Program-made: the position numbers and the translations under genes
Shown here: positions 1 through 10,138 of the stretch, piece by piece
Layout: the number at the start of each line of letters is the position of its first letter
How positions within the stretch are numbered: the stretch's first letter is position 1
Source: Caldilineaceae bacterium
GTDB lineage: Bacteria; Chloroflexota; Anaerolineae; Caldilineales; Caldilineaceae
Length of the DNA: 64,000 bases
Reading direction: 5' to 3'
Assembly: GCA_022842065.1 (NCBI GenBank)
Contig: JALHQH010000042.1
Span: 42,021-106,020, forward strand
The notes under the pieces: generated by a model
The model's input: the letters and a program-made list of their open reading frames with translations, nothing else
Told to the model about the DNA's origin: nothing
Databases searched by the model: none

Positions 1-1
1 C

Positions 2-2314
2 ACGATCCTCGATGACTCGTTCCGCTTTGTCTACACGGGCCATCCCCCCCATCAGTTAGGGCTGGTGCAGCTAGGGCTGGTCCTGGTTGGCCTTTTCAGC
101 TTCTGGCAATTGGGCCGCGAGAGTCGCTTCTGGCTGCTCGTGGCCGCACTTGCCCTGTTGGCGATCGGGCGCCTGACGCAGCCACTCTGGACCACCAACG
201 ATATCGGCCTGACGATTCAGTTCCCGTGGCGCCTGCTGAGTATTGTCTCGTTTATCTTTGCATTAATTACAGGCGCGGGGCTGGGTTGGTTACGCCGCCC
301 TTGGCTCCAGGTGTGTGGGGCCGGCCTGCTGATTGCCCTACTCATCGTGGGCAATTGGCCGCGCCCGACCCTCCTCGATTTTCGGACCGCGCAAGATATT
401 GATGTCACACTCGATGTCGTGGCGACCTTTGAGAAGGATGCGCAGGCCTGGGGGGCAGGATGGTCGCGCGAATTTTTGCCGCGATGGGCAGAAGATTTCG
501 TACGTGTAGAAACCACCACGCGCTGGGAATGGCAATCGATCTTTGCCGAGAGTGCAGCCACCGTGAGCAAGGACAACGCAACGCAACAGTCCATCCCGCA
601 GATCGAGCTGACGGACGCCGCCCCCTACCGGCTGACCTTCACAGCAACGTCGGCCGTGCCCACCGAGTTACGCGTCAATCAGCTCTATTTTCCTGGGTGG
701 CGGGCAATCGATAGCGCAGGCCAACCATTGCCGGTCAAGCCATCACCCGGTTTTGGGCTACTCACCATTGAACTGCCCGCCGGCGAACAGCAGATCAGTC
801 TTAGCCGCGAAGATACCGTGGTGGAGCAGGGGGCCACCTGGATCACCATCGCCACCTTGCTTGGTTGCCTGGGCTGGCTCTTGTTTAAAGCACGGCGCTT
901 TGGGCAAGCCTTGGTGGCGCTCCTCCTGGTCAGCATTGCGCTTGGGGGGCAGTTGAAACCAGTCACAGCAGCGTCAGCTAGTTTTACAGCCACGACAGCA
1001 ATGCCCTATCCTGGTTTACAACTAATCGGCTATCGGGTGGAGGTGGATCGCGCAGATGGGCTGTTACTCTTCCCCTATTGGCTGATTCACAATGCCATGC
1101 CCGACCTGCAGATGGCGTGGCAGTTGATCGACACGCAGGGCAGCGTGGTCAGCAGCACGACGGCGCAACCCTATTATGATACGGTGCCAGCCTCGGTTTG
1201 GACAGTTGGCACATTGGCGCGCGATGCGTACCGTTTGCCCTTGCCGCCCGATCTGCCCGCCGGCAGCTACCAACTGGCGCTGCACGTCCAACCAGTGCAG
1301 GATGCAGAAGGGAATAGGGCGGAGGACAATGCACCCGTTCAACACGACATGATCGGCGTAGTGACCGTACAAACCCAGACCGCACCAGCCGCAGCCAACC
1401 AGCCACTCGCACTCACCTTTACACAGCCCGCACAGGTGAAGGTCTGGCTGGATGGCTATACGATAGATATTGAACCAAGCTATTTTCGGTGGCGGCGCCG
1501 ACCTACCCTGGCGCACCACCCCCTGGCCTACCCTGGTGATCGGTTGGTTTCCCGGCTCTATTGGCGGGCCGAAACCGCGGCGGCGGAAGGTTATCACGGC
1601 TTTATACATTTGGTCGATCATGATCGACAGACGCTGGTGGCACAGGATCAATTGGCCGGCTCCGCGCTGAATTCGTCGTTAACCTGGAACCAGTATCGGG
1701 CGACCGGCGAGACCTATACCTTGCTGTTACCTCCCACCGCGGCGAGTGGACTTTACTATCCACGGCTGGGGTTGTATACCTTTGCCGAACGTGCACGCTT
1801 TACCATCACGGGGGCCGATGGCACCACGCTGGGCGACGGTTATGATCTGCCGCCCATCAAAGTGGTTAACCCCCAGGATGTAAAATCCTTGCAACCGGCG
1901 CTGGTTACCTATGGCGAATTTGCCCAGCTGCTCGATGTCACAATTACACCAGAAAGCGCCATTAAGGCAGGCGAAACCCTGACGGTGAGTCTGACCTATC
2001 AAGCTAAAACATCGACGCCGGTCAACTATACCCAATTCCTCCATATCGCCCGCACCACCGCAACAGAGACGATCATGGCCGCGCAGTTTGATCGCCAACC
2101 GCGCCAGGGTGCGAATCCAACCGGGGCTTGGGTGCCGGGTGAAGTGGTTACGGACCAGATCGAGTTAACCATTGCTGAGGGAAGCCCGGCGGGGCGTTAT
2201 CAGCTCCTGGTTGGCCTTTATGACGGCGAGGGCAAGCGGCTTGATGCCTATGGTGCTGACGGGAAACCGTTTCCCAACGCAGCCGCCATTCTTGATGCGA
2301 TCGAAGTAGAATAG
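2..2314 (+). CDS. Polytopic membrane protein with C-terminal beta-sandwich repeats (5' truncated by window edge)
   Basis: The frame is open from base 2, so the gene begins before the window; 770 residues are visible. The first part is hydrophobic (several membrane spans), followed by a soluble stretch, another membrane span near residues 275-315 and a long exported part with three beta-sandwich-like modules. The last module has the pattern Y-T-Q-F-L-H-I, D-R-Q-P, N-P-T-G-A-W-V-P-G-E-V and R-Y-Q-L-L-V-G-L-Y-D. It is a clear paralogue of the next gene, sharing W-R-L-L, V-x-G-N-W-P, PRW and the Y-F-P-G-W-x-A block typical of YfhO/6-pyruvoyl-tetrahydropterin-synthase-related membrane proteins. 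Family knowledge suggests a GT-C-like envelope glycan role; substrate unknown. Eight bases separate it from the next gene, implying one transcript. Confidence 0.75.
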   Translation, partial: TILDDSFRFVYTGHPPHQLGLVQLGLVLVGLFSFWQLGRESRFWLLVAALALLAIGRLTQPLWTTNDIGLTIQFPWRLLSIVSFIFALITGAGLGWLRRPWLQVCGAGLLIALLIVGNWPRPTLLDFRTAQDIDVTLDVVATFEKDAQAWGAGWSREFLPRWAEDFVRVETTTRWEWQSIFAESAATVSKDNATQQSIPQIELTDAAPYRLTFTATSAVPTELRVNQLYFPGWRAIDSAGQPLPVKPSPGFGLLTIELPAGEQQISLSREDTVVEQGATWITIATLLGCLGWLLFKARRFGQALVALLLVSIALGGQLKPVTAASASFTATTAMPYPGLQLIGYRVEVDRADGLLLFPYWLIHNAMPDLQMAWQLIDTQGSVVSSTTAQPYYDTVPASVWTVGTLARDAYRLPLPPDLPAGSYQLALHVQPVQDAEGNRAEDNAPVQHDMIGVVTVQTQTAPAAANQPLALTFTQPAQVKVWLDGYTIDIEPSYFRWRRRPTLAHHPLAYPGDRLVSRLYWRAETAAAEGYHGFIHLVDHDRQTLVAQDQLAGSALNSSLTWNQYRATGETYTLLLPPTAASGLYYPRLGLYTFAERARFTITGADGTTLGDGYDLPPIKVVNPQDVKSLQPALVTYGEFAQLLDVTITPESAIKAGETLTVSLTYQAKTSTPVNYTQFLHIARTTATETIMAAQFDRQPRQGANPTGAWVPGEVVTDQIELTIAEGSPAGRYQLLVGLYDGEGKRLDAYGADGKPFPNAAAILDAIEVE

Positions 2315-2322
2315 AGAGATTC

Positions 2323-5300
2323 ATGCAAGTGCTCCAGTCCAATCAAAGTCTGCGGCGGTGGTCGACGATCCAGCCGATCCTGGTGCCCCTATTGCTGGTG
2401 CTGCTGGCCATGCCCGCGCTCTGGCCCTTTGTGCAGCATGGGCTGCCGGGCACGGCTGACGGCCATCTCCACCTGTTGCGCCTGGTGCTGCTTGACCATC
2501 ATCTGGCGCAGGGAATGCTCTACCCGCGTTGGGTGCCAGAGTTGGTGCTGGGCTATGGTTATCCAGTCTTTCACTACTATGGGCCAAGCAGTTACTATCT
2601 GGCCCTACTCTTGCATGGCTTGGGGCTGAGCTATGTGCAGGCGTTGATGGGCACATTTAGTCTCTTGATTCTCACCGCGGGCTTTGGCATGTATCTGTTA
2701 GCGAAAAGTCTCTTCGCTGGGCAGGGGGAGAATCAGCGGCGCTGGTTTGCGCTTGTTGCCGCGGTCGCCTATCTCTACACCCCCTACATGTTAACCAATG
2801 TCTACATGCGCGGGGCAATTGCCGAAGTGGGGGCGCAGGCACTGTTGCCCTGGATCTTTTGGAGCTTTCGGCGCTTGCTGACTGCACCCCAGCCGGCGCG
2901 CTATCTGCTGCCGGCGGCGCTTTCCCTGGGTGGGCTAGCGATCACGCACACCATTACCTTGATCTTTGCACCGCCCATCCTCTTGCTATATCTGCTGGTT
3001 GTCTGGAGCACAGATCCGACTACCCGCCAGGCCCCGCGGCGCTACTTGGGCTGGGCACTGGGGGGCGGGCTTGCGGCGATGGGGAGCAGTAGTTTCTTCT
3101 GGGTACCGCTACTGGTGGAACGCACCTATCTAGCCGGCACCGCGTATGAGATTTCGGCCCGCTTTATCCACGAAAATGTTTGGACCTGGCAGAACTTCCT
3201 TGACCGCCATTGGCCCTTTGAATATACCCTGGCGATTCCCTTTCAGATCGGCGCGTTACAACTGTTACTGGCGATAGGCGGCTGGCTGTTGCTGCGCCGC
3301 CGCAGCGGGGAATGGTGGTATTGGACGCTGTTGATCCCCGCGCTAGGATTGGCCATCAGTGCGCCCATGCTGCCGGTCTGGCTCAGCAGCGAAGTGTTAT
3401 TGACCGCCCAATTCCCCTGGCGCTTGCTGACCCTCATGAGTGTGCCGCTGGCCCTGCTGGGGGCGAATCTGCTGACGCCACTGCGGCGGGACCGTTTTGT
3501 GGTGGTTGGCGCACTCCTCCTGAGTGTTTTGATCGTGGCCGGCAACTGGCCACAATTGCCAACGGGGACCGAACAATTTCCAAGCGATGTGGCCCTGAGT
3601 CTGCCCACCGTGGCGCAGTTCGAGCTGGATACCGGCGCCTTTGGCACTGGCTCGGCCAGCGAATATATGCCGCGCTGGGTCAAGGTATTGGATACCGTAG
3701 TTGCGCCGCCGGCGGAGGGGATCACACCGGCCCAAACCTTTACGTTGACCGCGGCAAATGCTTATCAATGGCAGTTGGCAGTGAACAGCGCAGAACCAAG
3801 CCCGGTGCGCTTTACCCGTTTCTATTTTCCCGGCTGGCAGGCCACGTTGGATGGCACAACCGCGCTGCCCTTAGAACCCACCACGTTAATGGGTTTGTTG
3901 ACGGCGAATGTACCGGCGGGGTTGCACAACCTCCAGATTAGCTGGCAAGGGACCCAACTGCAATGGTGGTGTGCATTGCTTAGTCTGTTAACGCTGGCAT
4001 TGGTCACCATGATCGCCTGGCGACAACCTGGGCAGTGGCGTTGGTTTGCATTGATCCCCCTGGTGCTCCTCAGCTATGGCGGCGTTGCCACCTTTAAACC
4101 GTTACCGGCGGTGACGACTTTTCAACAACCGACCGCGGTCCCAGCGATGCCGGCCCTGCAATTACTTGGATATTACACTCAACAGCCAACCGCCGATCAG
4201 CTCTATCTCTTCCCCTTTTGGGCCGTTGATACCGCACCGCCGGATCTGTTGTTACATTGGCGGCTGGTTGATGGGTCGAATGCCATCATCAGTGAGACCA
4301 CTGTGTTACCCTATTTCAACACGCGTCATACGACCTCCTGGTTGCCGGCGTCGTTGGCCCAGGATGCCTATGTCTTGCCGCTTCCCGCTGGCTTGGGCGC
4401 AGGTAATTACACACTCCAACTTGGTTTTGAAAGGTTAAACATACCCGAACAGCAATCAGTCCCAGCGAAACAACCGTTAGTCACAGTTGGTAAAATTGCC
4501 CTCGACAAGGTACCATTAGCGCAGCAAGCACCAACCCACCCGCTCGGCGCGCAGTGGGAACATGCTATTTTATTGGATGGCTTTGATCTACAAGTCGATG
4601 GACAGGCTTTATCTGGTACAGGAGTAAATGACACAATGGTGCAGGGCGCTTATCTGGTCGTGAAACCTGGCAGCCGACTTACCTATACATTTTACTGGCG
4701 GGCCGAACGGACCCCATTAGAAAATTATCATGGCTTTGTCCATCTGCTGGATGCCCAGCAACAGGCGCTGGTCCAGCGCGATCAGTTGCCGGGGCCGATG
4801 TTTAGCCCGCCGCGGCTGTGGCATCGGTTTGCCGCCCAAACTGATAGTTATGCGCTAACAATTCCGCGCACAGCGACCAGTGGACTTTATACGCCCCATG
4901 TCGGGCTCTATCAGTTTGACAATGGCGAACGACTTGATACCTTTACGGCGGATGGCACGCCCCTTGGCAATAGTGTCGCCCTGCCCCCGGTGAAGATCGT
5001 CGCCGAAGCGACGCCGACCCCTGACCATACGCTGGCGATCAAGGTGGGGGACTTTGCCGAGTTGATCGGCTATGATCTAACAGTGCCGGCAACCCTGACC
5101 CCAGGCACACCATTTACAGCCACCCTCTACTACCGCGCCACCGGCACAACGGCCATTGCCTACACCCAATTTGTTCATCTGCATGACAGCACGCTGGGGA
5201 TGGCCGCCCAGAATGATCGTCAGCCGCAACAGGGCGGCAACCCAACCGCGGCGTGGGTGCCTGGCGAAGTCATCGTTGACCAGATCCCCCTGCAAATTAG

Positions 5301-5463
5301 TGCGGAAAGTAAACCGGGCACCTATACGCTCCAGGTTGGCTTGTATGATGGGGCGAACGGTGCTGTGCGTGTGCCCCTCTTTGCCGGTGATGGTCAACCG
5401 CTGCCAGATGCCCAATTTCCACTGACGACCATGGTGATCTCAGCATGCAACGGACCGTGTTAA
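2323..5463 (+). CDS. Large polytopic membrane protein, YfhO-like/GT-C-like, with three C-terminal beta-sandwich repeats
   Basis: This 1046-residue protein has about ten membrane spans in residues 1-420, a soluble part with the Y-F-P-G-W motif near residue 505, two more spans near 547-585, and then three successive beta-sandwich-like modules (about 610-710, 740-880, 900-1040). The modules repeat the pattern YWRA or YYRA, Y-x-x-F-V-H-L, R-D-Q or D-R-Q, PGE and L-x-V-G-L-Y. It is a tandem paralogue of the preceding gene. Members of this broad class are annotated as YfhO-like or 6-pyruvoyl-tetrahydropterin synthase-related and are believed to be GT-C-type membrane glycosyltransferases, but no catalytic residue can be assigned here. 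Its last 19 bases overlap the start of the next gene, which suggests translational coupling. Confidence 0.75.
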   Translation: MQVLQSNQSLRRWSTIQPILVPLLLVLLAMPALWPFVQHGLPGTADGHLHLLRLVLLDHHLAQGMLYPRWVPELVLGYGYPVFHYYGPSSYYLALLLHGLGLSYVQALMGTFSLLILTAGFGMYLLAKSLFAGQGENQRRWFALVAAVAYLYTPYMLTNVYMRGAIAEVGAQALLPWIFWSFRRLLTAPQPARYLLPAALSLGGLAITHTITLIFAPPILLLYLLVVWSTDPTTRQAPRRYLGWALGGGLAAMGSSSFFWVPLLVERTYLAGTAYEISARFIHENVWTWQNFLDRHWPFEYTLAIPFQIGALQLLLAIGGWLLLRRRSGEWWYWTLLIPALGLAISAPMLPVWLSSEVLLTAQFPWRLLTLMSVPLALLGANLLTPLRRDRFVVVGALLLSVLIVAGNWPQLPTGTEQFPSDVALSLPTVAQFELDTGAFGTGSASEYMPRWVKVLDTVVAPPAEGITPAQTFTLTAANAYQWQLAVNSAEPSPVRFTRFYFPGWQATLDGTTALPLEPTTLMGLLTANVPAGLHNLQISWQGTQLQWWCALLSLLTLALVTMIAWRQPGQWRWFALIPLVLLSYGGVATFKPLPAVTTFQQPTAVPAMPALQLLGYYTQQPTADQLYLFPFWAVDTAPPDLLLHWRLVDGSNAIISETTVLPYFNTRHTTSWLPASLAQDAYVLPLPAGLGAGNYTLQLGFERLNIPEQQSVPAKQPLVTVGKIALDKVPLAQQAPTHPLGAQWEHAILLDGFDLQVDGQALSGTGVNDTMVQGAYLVVKPGSRLTYTFYWRAERTPLENYHGFVHLLDAQQQALVQRDQLPGPMFSPPRLWHRFAAQTDSYALTIPRTATSGLYTPHVGLYQFDNGERLDTFTADGTPLGNSVALPPVKIVAEATPTPDHTLAIKVGDFAELIGYDLTVPATLTPGTPFTATLYYRATGTTAIAYTQFVHLHDSTLGMAAQNDRQPQQGGNPTAAWVPGEVIVDQIPLQISAESKPGTYTLQVGLYDGANGAVRVPLFAGDGQPLPDAQFPLTTMVISACNGPC

Positions 5464-7487
5464 CTGATCGCCGGGCAGATCAGATGCCACCAGCGCAGCA
5501 CTGGCAGCGCGCTTTTTTGCTTGGCATCATCTTGCTAGCTTTTGCCCATGCGATTTGGCAACTCGATGCCAAGGCCATGTGGTGGGACGAAAGCTTGAGC
5601 CTGCAACGGGCCGAGTCGGGCTGGGCTAGTTTGCTGCGTGGCACGCTCATCATGACCGATGGCGTGGGCAGCATCGCCACCACCGATCAACATCCCTTCT
5701 TACTTTTTCTGCTGCAAGGCCTATTGTTGCGCGTCGCCGGCATTAGCGAGTTTGTCCTCCGTTTTCCGTCGGTGGCCGCCGCCACCTTGCTGGTGCCGAT
5801 TGGTTGGGCAGTGGCACGCAACTATGTGCGTTGGCAGGTCTTACCCTCATCTACCCCCTATTGGGCCGCCCTTTTATTGGCAATCAATCCCTTTTTACTC
5901 TGGTATGGTCAGGAAGCGCGCCCCTACGCGCTTTGGGCGGCATTGGCCCTGCTCCACTATTACCTGCTGCTGCGCCTTGTCCAACCAGCGCGACAGCACA
6001 AGCGGCTCTGGGCAGGTTATCTGCTGATCACGCTGCTGCACCTGAGCAGCCACTATTATGCCATCTTTGTTTTACCAGTCCATGCATTGGCACTCTTTTT
6101 TCTTCTGCTCCCGCGCTACCGCTTGCGGGCGCTGCTGATTGGGAGTGGCATTCTAGCGGTGGGCGCGGCCATCGCACTACGCTTGGCAACCATCGTCTTA
6201 GGGCAAGGGGGGGGCGGCAACTTTTCGCCGATTGCGCTGCCCATCTTACTGGCCGATCTGTTGAATGCTTTTAGCATGGGGCTGAGCGTTGACATTGATG
6301 ATGTCCGTTGGCTAAATTGGGTTTTTGGCGGCTTAATGCTAATTGGCCTAAGTGCGGCCATCCGGACACGGCCCGCCATACGCGCCGGCGGGTGGCTCTT
6401 ACCCGCGCTCATTGCCGTCCCGATTACCGCGGTCATGCTCATGAACCAAATCCAGCCTGGCTATATGAATGCGCGGCACTTGAGCCTGCTCGTTGGTTTC
6501 TATGTGCTGGCGGCAGCTGGTGGTCTGGGCGTGATCTGGCGCTATCAACGGTATGCCAGTGGTGTCCTCACTGCGATTTTGGTCGCCGGGATGCTCTATA
6601 GCACGTACAAGTATTTCACTGCCCCGCAATATAGCAAAGATGACTATCGGGCAATGGGCCGTTATCTGGAAACAAATCTGCTGCCGGGCGATCTCTTGCT
6701 TCTGAATCCCTTCTTTTCCTGGCGCATCTTTGACTACTACTTGCCAACGGCGCAGATTGACCGTGCAGCAGCACGCGGGGTCATGATTGGGGCGCAAAAT
6801 ATGCCCCTGGTGAACGACCGTTGGGAGGCCACCTTTGCCCTCTTAGCTGATGCCAGCCAGACTTATCGCCGCATTTGGTTAGCGCGGTCAGGGACACATC
6901 CGTTTCTTGATCCGGAAGGGCGCGTCAAAGGCTGGCTGCTCGATCATAGCGCCATCCATTTGAAGGAGATCAAATTTCACAGCTCAGATTCTTTTCTGAC
7001 GCTCGATCTCTTTCTACCACAGGTACCCGTCGTCGAAGGTGATGTACCAACCATCACCCGCCCGCTTGCTGTGACCTTCGGCGAGCAGATCCGGCTCGTT
7101 GGGTATGATCTGGCCCAACCGATCGGGCCGACCAACGCGCTGCCGATTACGCTCTACTGGCAGATCAACGAAAAAACGGATCAGCGCTACAAGTACATTT
7201 TGCGGCTTAGCGAAATGGCTGACACCACGCCCGGGATCGAAGTCGCCTTGACCGAGCGGGAACCCTACGATGGCGTCATTCCCACCTCCGTCTGGGATCC
7301 CGGCAAGACGATTATCGAGTATAGCGAACTGCCGCTGAAGACGCGCCCCTTTGATGTGCGCAAACGTTATCAGCTTACTCTGCAACTTTATCATGCCGAC
7401 ACTTTTGAAAAGCTACCGGTCACAGCCCATGATCCAGCGATTACCCTGGTTGATGAACAGACGATCCTTCTCCCGCTATTCGACTAA
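5445..7487 (+). CDS. GT39/PMT-like membrane glycosyltransferase with C-terminal beta-sandwich
   Basis: The 680-residue product has a first membrane span followed by W-W-D-E-S-L at about residues 47-52. This is the acidic D-E signature on the first external loop of GT-C enzymes (ArnT/PMT, Pfam PMT_2), which transfer sugars from polyprenyl-phosphate carriers. About ten further hydrophobic spans follow to residue ~390, with a Y-G-Q-E-A-R-P-Y segment typical of the family. Residues ~540-675 form one beta-sandwich-like module related to those of the neighbouring genes. The start ATG lies inside the 3' end of the preceding gene. It probably acts at the cytoplasmic membrane on a surface glycan or protein; acceptor and donor cannot be told from sequence. 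Confidence 0.82.
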   Translation: MQRTVLTDRRADQMPPAQHWQRAFLLGIILLAFAHAIWQLDAKAMWWDESLSLQRAESGWASLLRGTLIMTDGVGSIATTDQHPFLLFLLQGLLLRVAGISEFVLRFPSVAAATLLVPIGWAVARNYVRWQVLPSSTPYWAALLLAINPFLLWYGQEARPYALWAALALLHYYLLLRLVQPARQHKRLWAGYLLITLLHLSSHYYAIFVLPVHALALFFLLLPRYRLRALLIGSGILAVGAAIALRLATIVLGQGGGGNFSPIALPILLADLLNAFSMGLSVDIDDVRWLNWVFGGLMLIGLSAAIRTRPAIRAGGWLLPALIAVPITAVMLMNQIQPGYMNARHLSLLVGFYVLAAAGGLGVIWRYQRYASGVLTAILVAGMLYSTYKYFTAPQYSKDDYRAMGRYLETNLLPGDLLLLNPFFSWRIFDYYLPTAQIDRAAARGVMIGAQNMPLVNDRWEATFALLADASQTYRRIWLARSGTHPFLDPEGRVKGWLLDHSAIHLKEIKFHSSDSFLTLDLFLPQVPVVEGDVPTITRPLAVTFGEQIRLVGYDLAQPIGPTNALPITLYWQINEKTDQRYKYILRLSEMADTTPGIEVALTEREPYDGVIPTSVWDPGKTIIEYSELPLKTRPFDVRKRYQLTLQLYHADTFEKLPVTAHDPAITLVDEQTILLPLFD

Positions 7488-7490
7488 GCG

Positions 7491-10127
7491 ATGTTTATGA
7501 AAGCTACGCCACCCGCAACCGGGCCAGGCGCGCGCAGTTTGATTATTTGGCGCGCCTGGCAAGTCCCCCTGATCTGGCTTTGTCTGCTGTTGATCACCGC
7601 GGGCTTGCGGCTCTGGCAGCTCGATCAACTGCCGCCGGGCCTCTTTTTTGATGAAGCGTTCAATGGCGTTGATGTGCGCGCGGTGCTAGCAGGGGAAACC
7701 CTGCCGCTCTACTTTCCCGCCAATAATGGCCGCGAACCGCTCTTTATCTATCTGGCCACCCTCTTTGTCCACTTTTTGGGCAGTACGCCCTATGTGTTGC
7801 GGCTCTGTGCCGCGTGTATTGGCATTCTCACCGTGCCGATCTGTTACTTTGCCGCGCGACAGATGATGGACACAGCAGCTGCTGCTGCACCGCCGCCCAT
7901 ACGCCAGCGCACGATCTATTGGCCGGCCTTCGTTGCCGCCGTCGTGCTTGCCCTCTGCTTCTGGCACCTCAGCCTGAGCCGGCTGGCCTTTCGGGTGATT
8001 CTGTTGCCGCCGCTCTCCGCGCTGGCAATTGCTTACTTTTGGCGGGCTTGGGTGACAACACACCGGGTCAACTATGGCTGGGCCGGTTTCTGGCTGGCGC
8101 TTACACTGTACACCTATACCGCGGCACGGTTGTTGCCGCTGGTGGTTGTGCTCTTTGTCCTCGTTGTCGCCGTCAGCGACTTTGGGCAAAGCCGCGCCAA
8201 CATCAAAATGTGGTGGCAACGCTGGCAAGCCCGGTGGCACGGCCTGTTGATCATGGCACTCAGTTGGCTGATCTTTGCCTCCCCCTTTCTCTATACGATC
8301 TATCAAGATCCCAGCTTACTCTCATCGCGCACGGCTGACATCTCGATCTTCACGGTCGATCAGAAATTGATGCCGGGCACAGTGCCAGAACGGCTATGGC
8401 TGAGCCTGCGTAATACAGCGCTTGGCTTCTACACGCAGGGTGACAGCAATCCACGCCACAATTTGCCATTGCGCCCTTTCTTGGATTGGCCGTTGGCCCT
8501 GCTCTTCACGCTGGGCTGGCTGCGCGCCCTCTGGCAAATCCGCAGCCAACGCATGCAGTTGCTTTTACTCTGGTTTATCGTCATGTTAACGCCGACGATC
8601 TTCAGTACAGATGCGCCCCATACCTTGCGCAGTGCCGGGGCCTTGCCGCCGCTCGTTTTGCTGATCGCATTTGGTGCGCTGAGTTTGTATGGCGCGCTGG
8701 CCACGTGGACAAAAAGCAACCGGGTCGGGGTTGCGCTGATCGCACTGCTGTTAGGACTGAGTGGCACCTTCACCGTGCGCGACTACTTTGGCCGGTGGGC
8801 GACCTTGCCCACCTTAGGCGTGGCGTTTGATGCCGATCTGCAACTCGCGGCCGACACCGTCCGCGCCCAATTGCCCGCCATTGCCCAGGGGGAGCCGCTA
8901 CTCATCTCGCGGCGGCTCTATCTCTCGCCGCACATGCGTTTTGCGATTGGTGAAGTGCCACGCAACGATCTACCAGATGATGGCACGCCGTTCCTTGTCA
9001 CCGCGCCGATCGCATTTTTGCGCGAAGAGAGTGTTGATCCCAACCAGTTGGCTTTTCTGCTGCGCGCAGAGGATGGCACGGTTAGCGCCAGTTGGCTCCA
9101 GAGTGGGGCCGTTGGTGAAAACGCACCGCTGCTTGCCCAGCTAGGGAATTATCCGCACACAACGCTTGCAGCCGCCCTACATCAACCCGGCTGGCCCCAA
9201 CTCTGGGCTGGCAAGTTGCCCAAGCCGGGGCCACCACTAACAGGCAACGTCATCCGTTATGGGCTCAACGCCAACTTTGCCAATGGCATGCAATTACTTG
9301 GCTATCATGTGACCGAAAACCCGGTTGGACAAGATCCAGCCCAGACGACGCTGCTGCTCACGACCTATTGGCAACGTCCACCACAGCTTACCCTGGAGGA
9401 GACTGAGCAACTCAACCTTTTTAGTCATTTAATGTTTAACGGGCAACAGTTGCAGGACAATGGCCAACTAGGTAGCGGTTATCCCCTCTCGATCTGGGAG
9501 CCGAACCAACGTTTTGAGGACCGGCGCGTTTTTGTGATTGAAGATCAGGGTGCAGCCGGCAAAGCTTATTTCGAGACCGGCCTCTATCAACTGCAAGCAG
9601 ACGACATCCACCGCATTGAAATTCTCGATGGCAATGGCAATATTGCTGCCGATCAGGTTACCTTTGGCGCCACCTGGATCGGTGGCGAACCACCCGCCCT
9701 GGCGCTTGCTTCCTTTAGCCCGTTGCGTGTACACTTTGCAGAGCGGATCGAACTGGTCGGCTGGCAATGGTCCAGGCCGAGCGCGACGTCCGACCAGTTG
9801 GAAGTCACCCTGGCCTGGCGTGCGTTGGATCGGATGAGCACAGGCTACACCGCCTTTGTCCACCTGCTCGACACCGAGCAGCAGATTGTTGCCCAAAATG
9901 ATCAGCCACCCGGCGGCATTGACAACCCGACTTCACGATGGGCACCGGCGGAAAGTGCGCACACCGTCCATCAACTGGCCGTTGCGCCGGGCACTGATCT
10001 GGATCAACTTGTGCTGCGGATCGGGCTATACGAGCCGGTCAGCGGCCTGCAGCTACCGATTACGGCCACGGATGACCCCACGTTGGCACCGGAAAACGCA
10101 ACTTATCTCATACTTAAATTAAACTAA
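7491..10127 (+). CDS. GT39/PMT-like membrane glycosyltransferase with two C-terminal beta-sandwich modules
   Basis: This 878-residue protein begins with a membrane span and the GT-C signature F-F-D-E-A-F-N near residue 48, followed by N-N-G-R-E-P-L, characteristic of Chloroflexota GT39 proteins. Roughly ten spans reach residue ~430. A soluble, presumably external region follows, with two beta-sandwich-like modules (about 590-740 and 745-875); the second carries Y-T-A-F-V-H-L-L-D, Q-N-D-Q-P-P-G-G and N-P-T-S-R-W like the preceding three genes. The start is three bases after the previous stop; a second ATG at codon 3 is an equally possible start. Role inferred: polyprenol-dependent sugar transfer to an exported glycan, with the accessory modules perhaps binding carbohydrate. 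Confidence 0.82.
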   Translation: MFMKATPPATGPGARSLIIWRAWQVPLIWLCLLLITAGLRLWQLDQLPPGLFFDEAFNGVDVRAVLAGETLPLYFPANNGREPLFIYLATLFVHFLGSTPYVLRLCAACIGILTVPICYFAARQMMDTAAAAAPPPIRQRTIYWPAFVAAVVLALCFWHLSLSRLAFRVILLPPLSALAIAYFWRAWVTTHRVNYGWAGFWLALTLYTYTAARLLPLVVVLFVLVVAVSDFGQSRANIKMWWQRWQARWHGLLIMALSWLIFASPFLYTIYQDPSLLSSRTADISIFTVDQKLMPGTVPERLWLSLRNTALGFYTQGDSNPRHNLPLRPFLDWPLALLFTLGWLRALWQIRSQRMQLLLLWFIVMLTPTIFSTDAPHTLRSAGALPPLVLLIAFGALSLYGALATWTKSNRVGVALIALLLGLSGTFTVRDYFGRWATLPTLGVAFDADLQLAADTVRAQLPAIAQGEPLLISRRLYLSPHMRFAIGEVPRNDLPDDGTPFLVTAPIAFLREESVDPNQLAFLLRAEDGTVSASWLQSGAVGENAPLLAQLGNYPHTTLAAALHQPGWPQLWAGKLPKPGPPLTGNVIRYGLNANFANGMQLLGYHVTENPVGQDPAQTTLLLTTYWQRPPQLTLEETEQLNLFSHLMFNGQQLQDNGQLGSGYPLSIWEPNQRFEDRRVFVIEDQGAAGKAYFETGLYQLQADDIHRIEILDGNGNIAADQVTFGATWIGGEPPALALASFSPLRVHFAERIELVGWQWSRPSATSDQLEVTLAWRALDRMSTGYTAFVHLLDTEQQIVAQNDQPPGGIDNPTSRWAPAESAHTVHQLAVAPGTDLDQLVLRIGLYEPVSGLQLPITATDDPTLAPENATYLILKLN

Positions 10128-10138
10128 GTGGACACCTT

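Noticed and set aside
1064..1651. Long antisense open frames, here and opposite most large genes
   Set aside because: They mirror the codon pattern of the strongly supported genes on the other strand and show no family resemblance or ribosome-binding sites.
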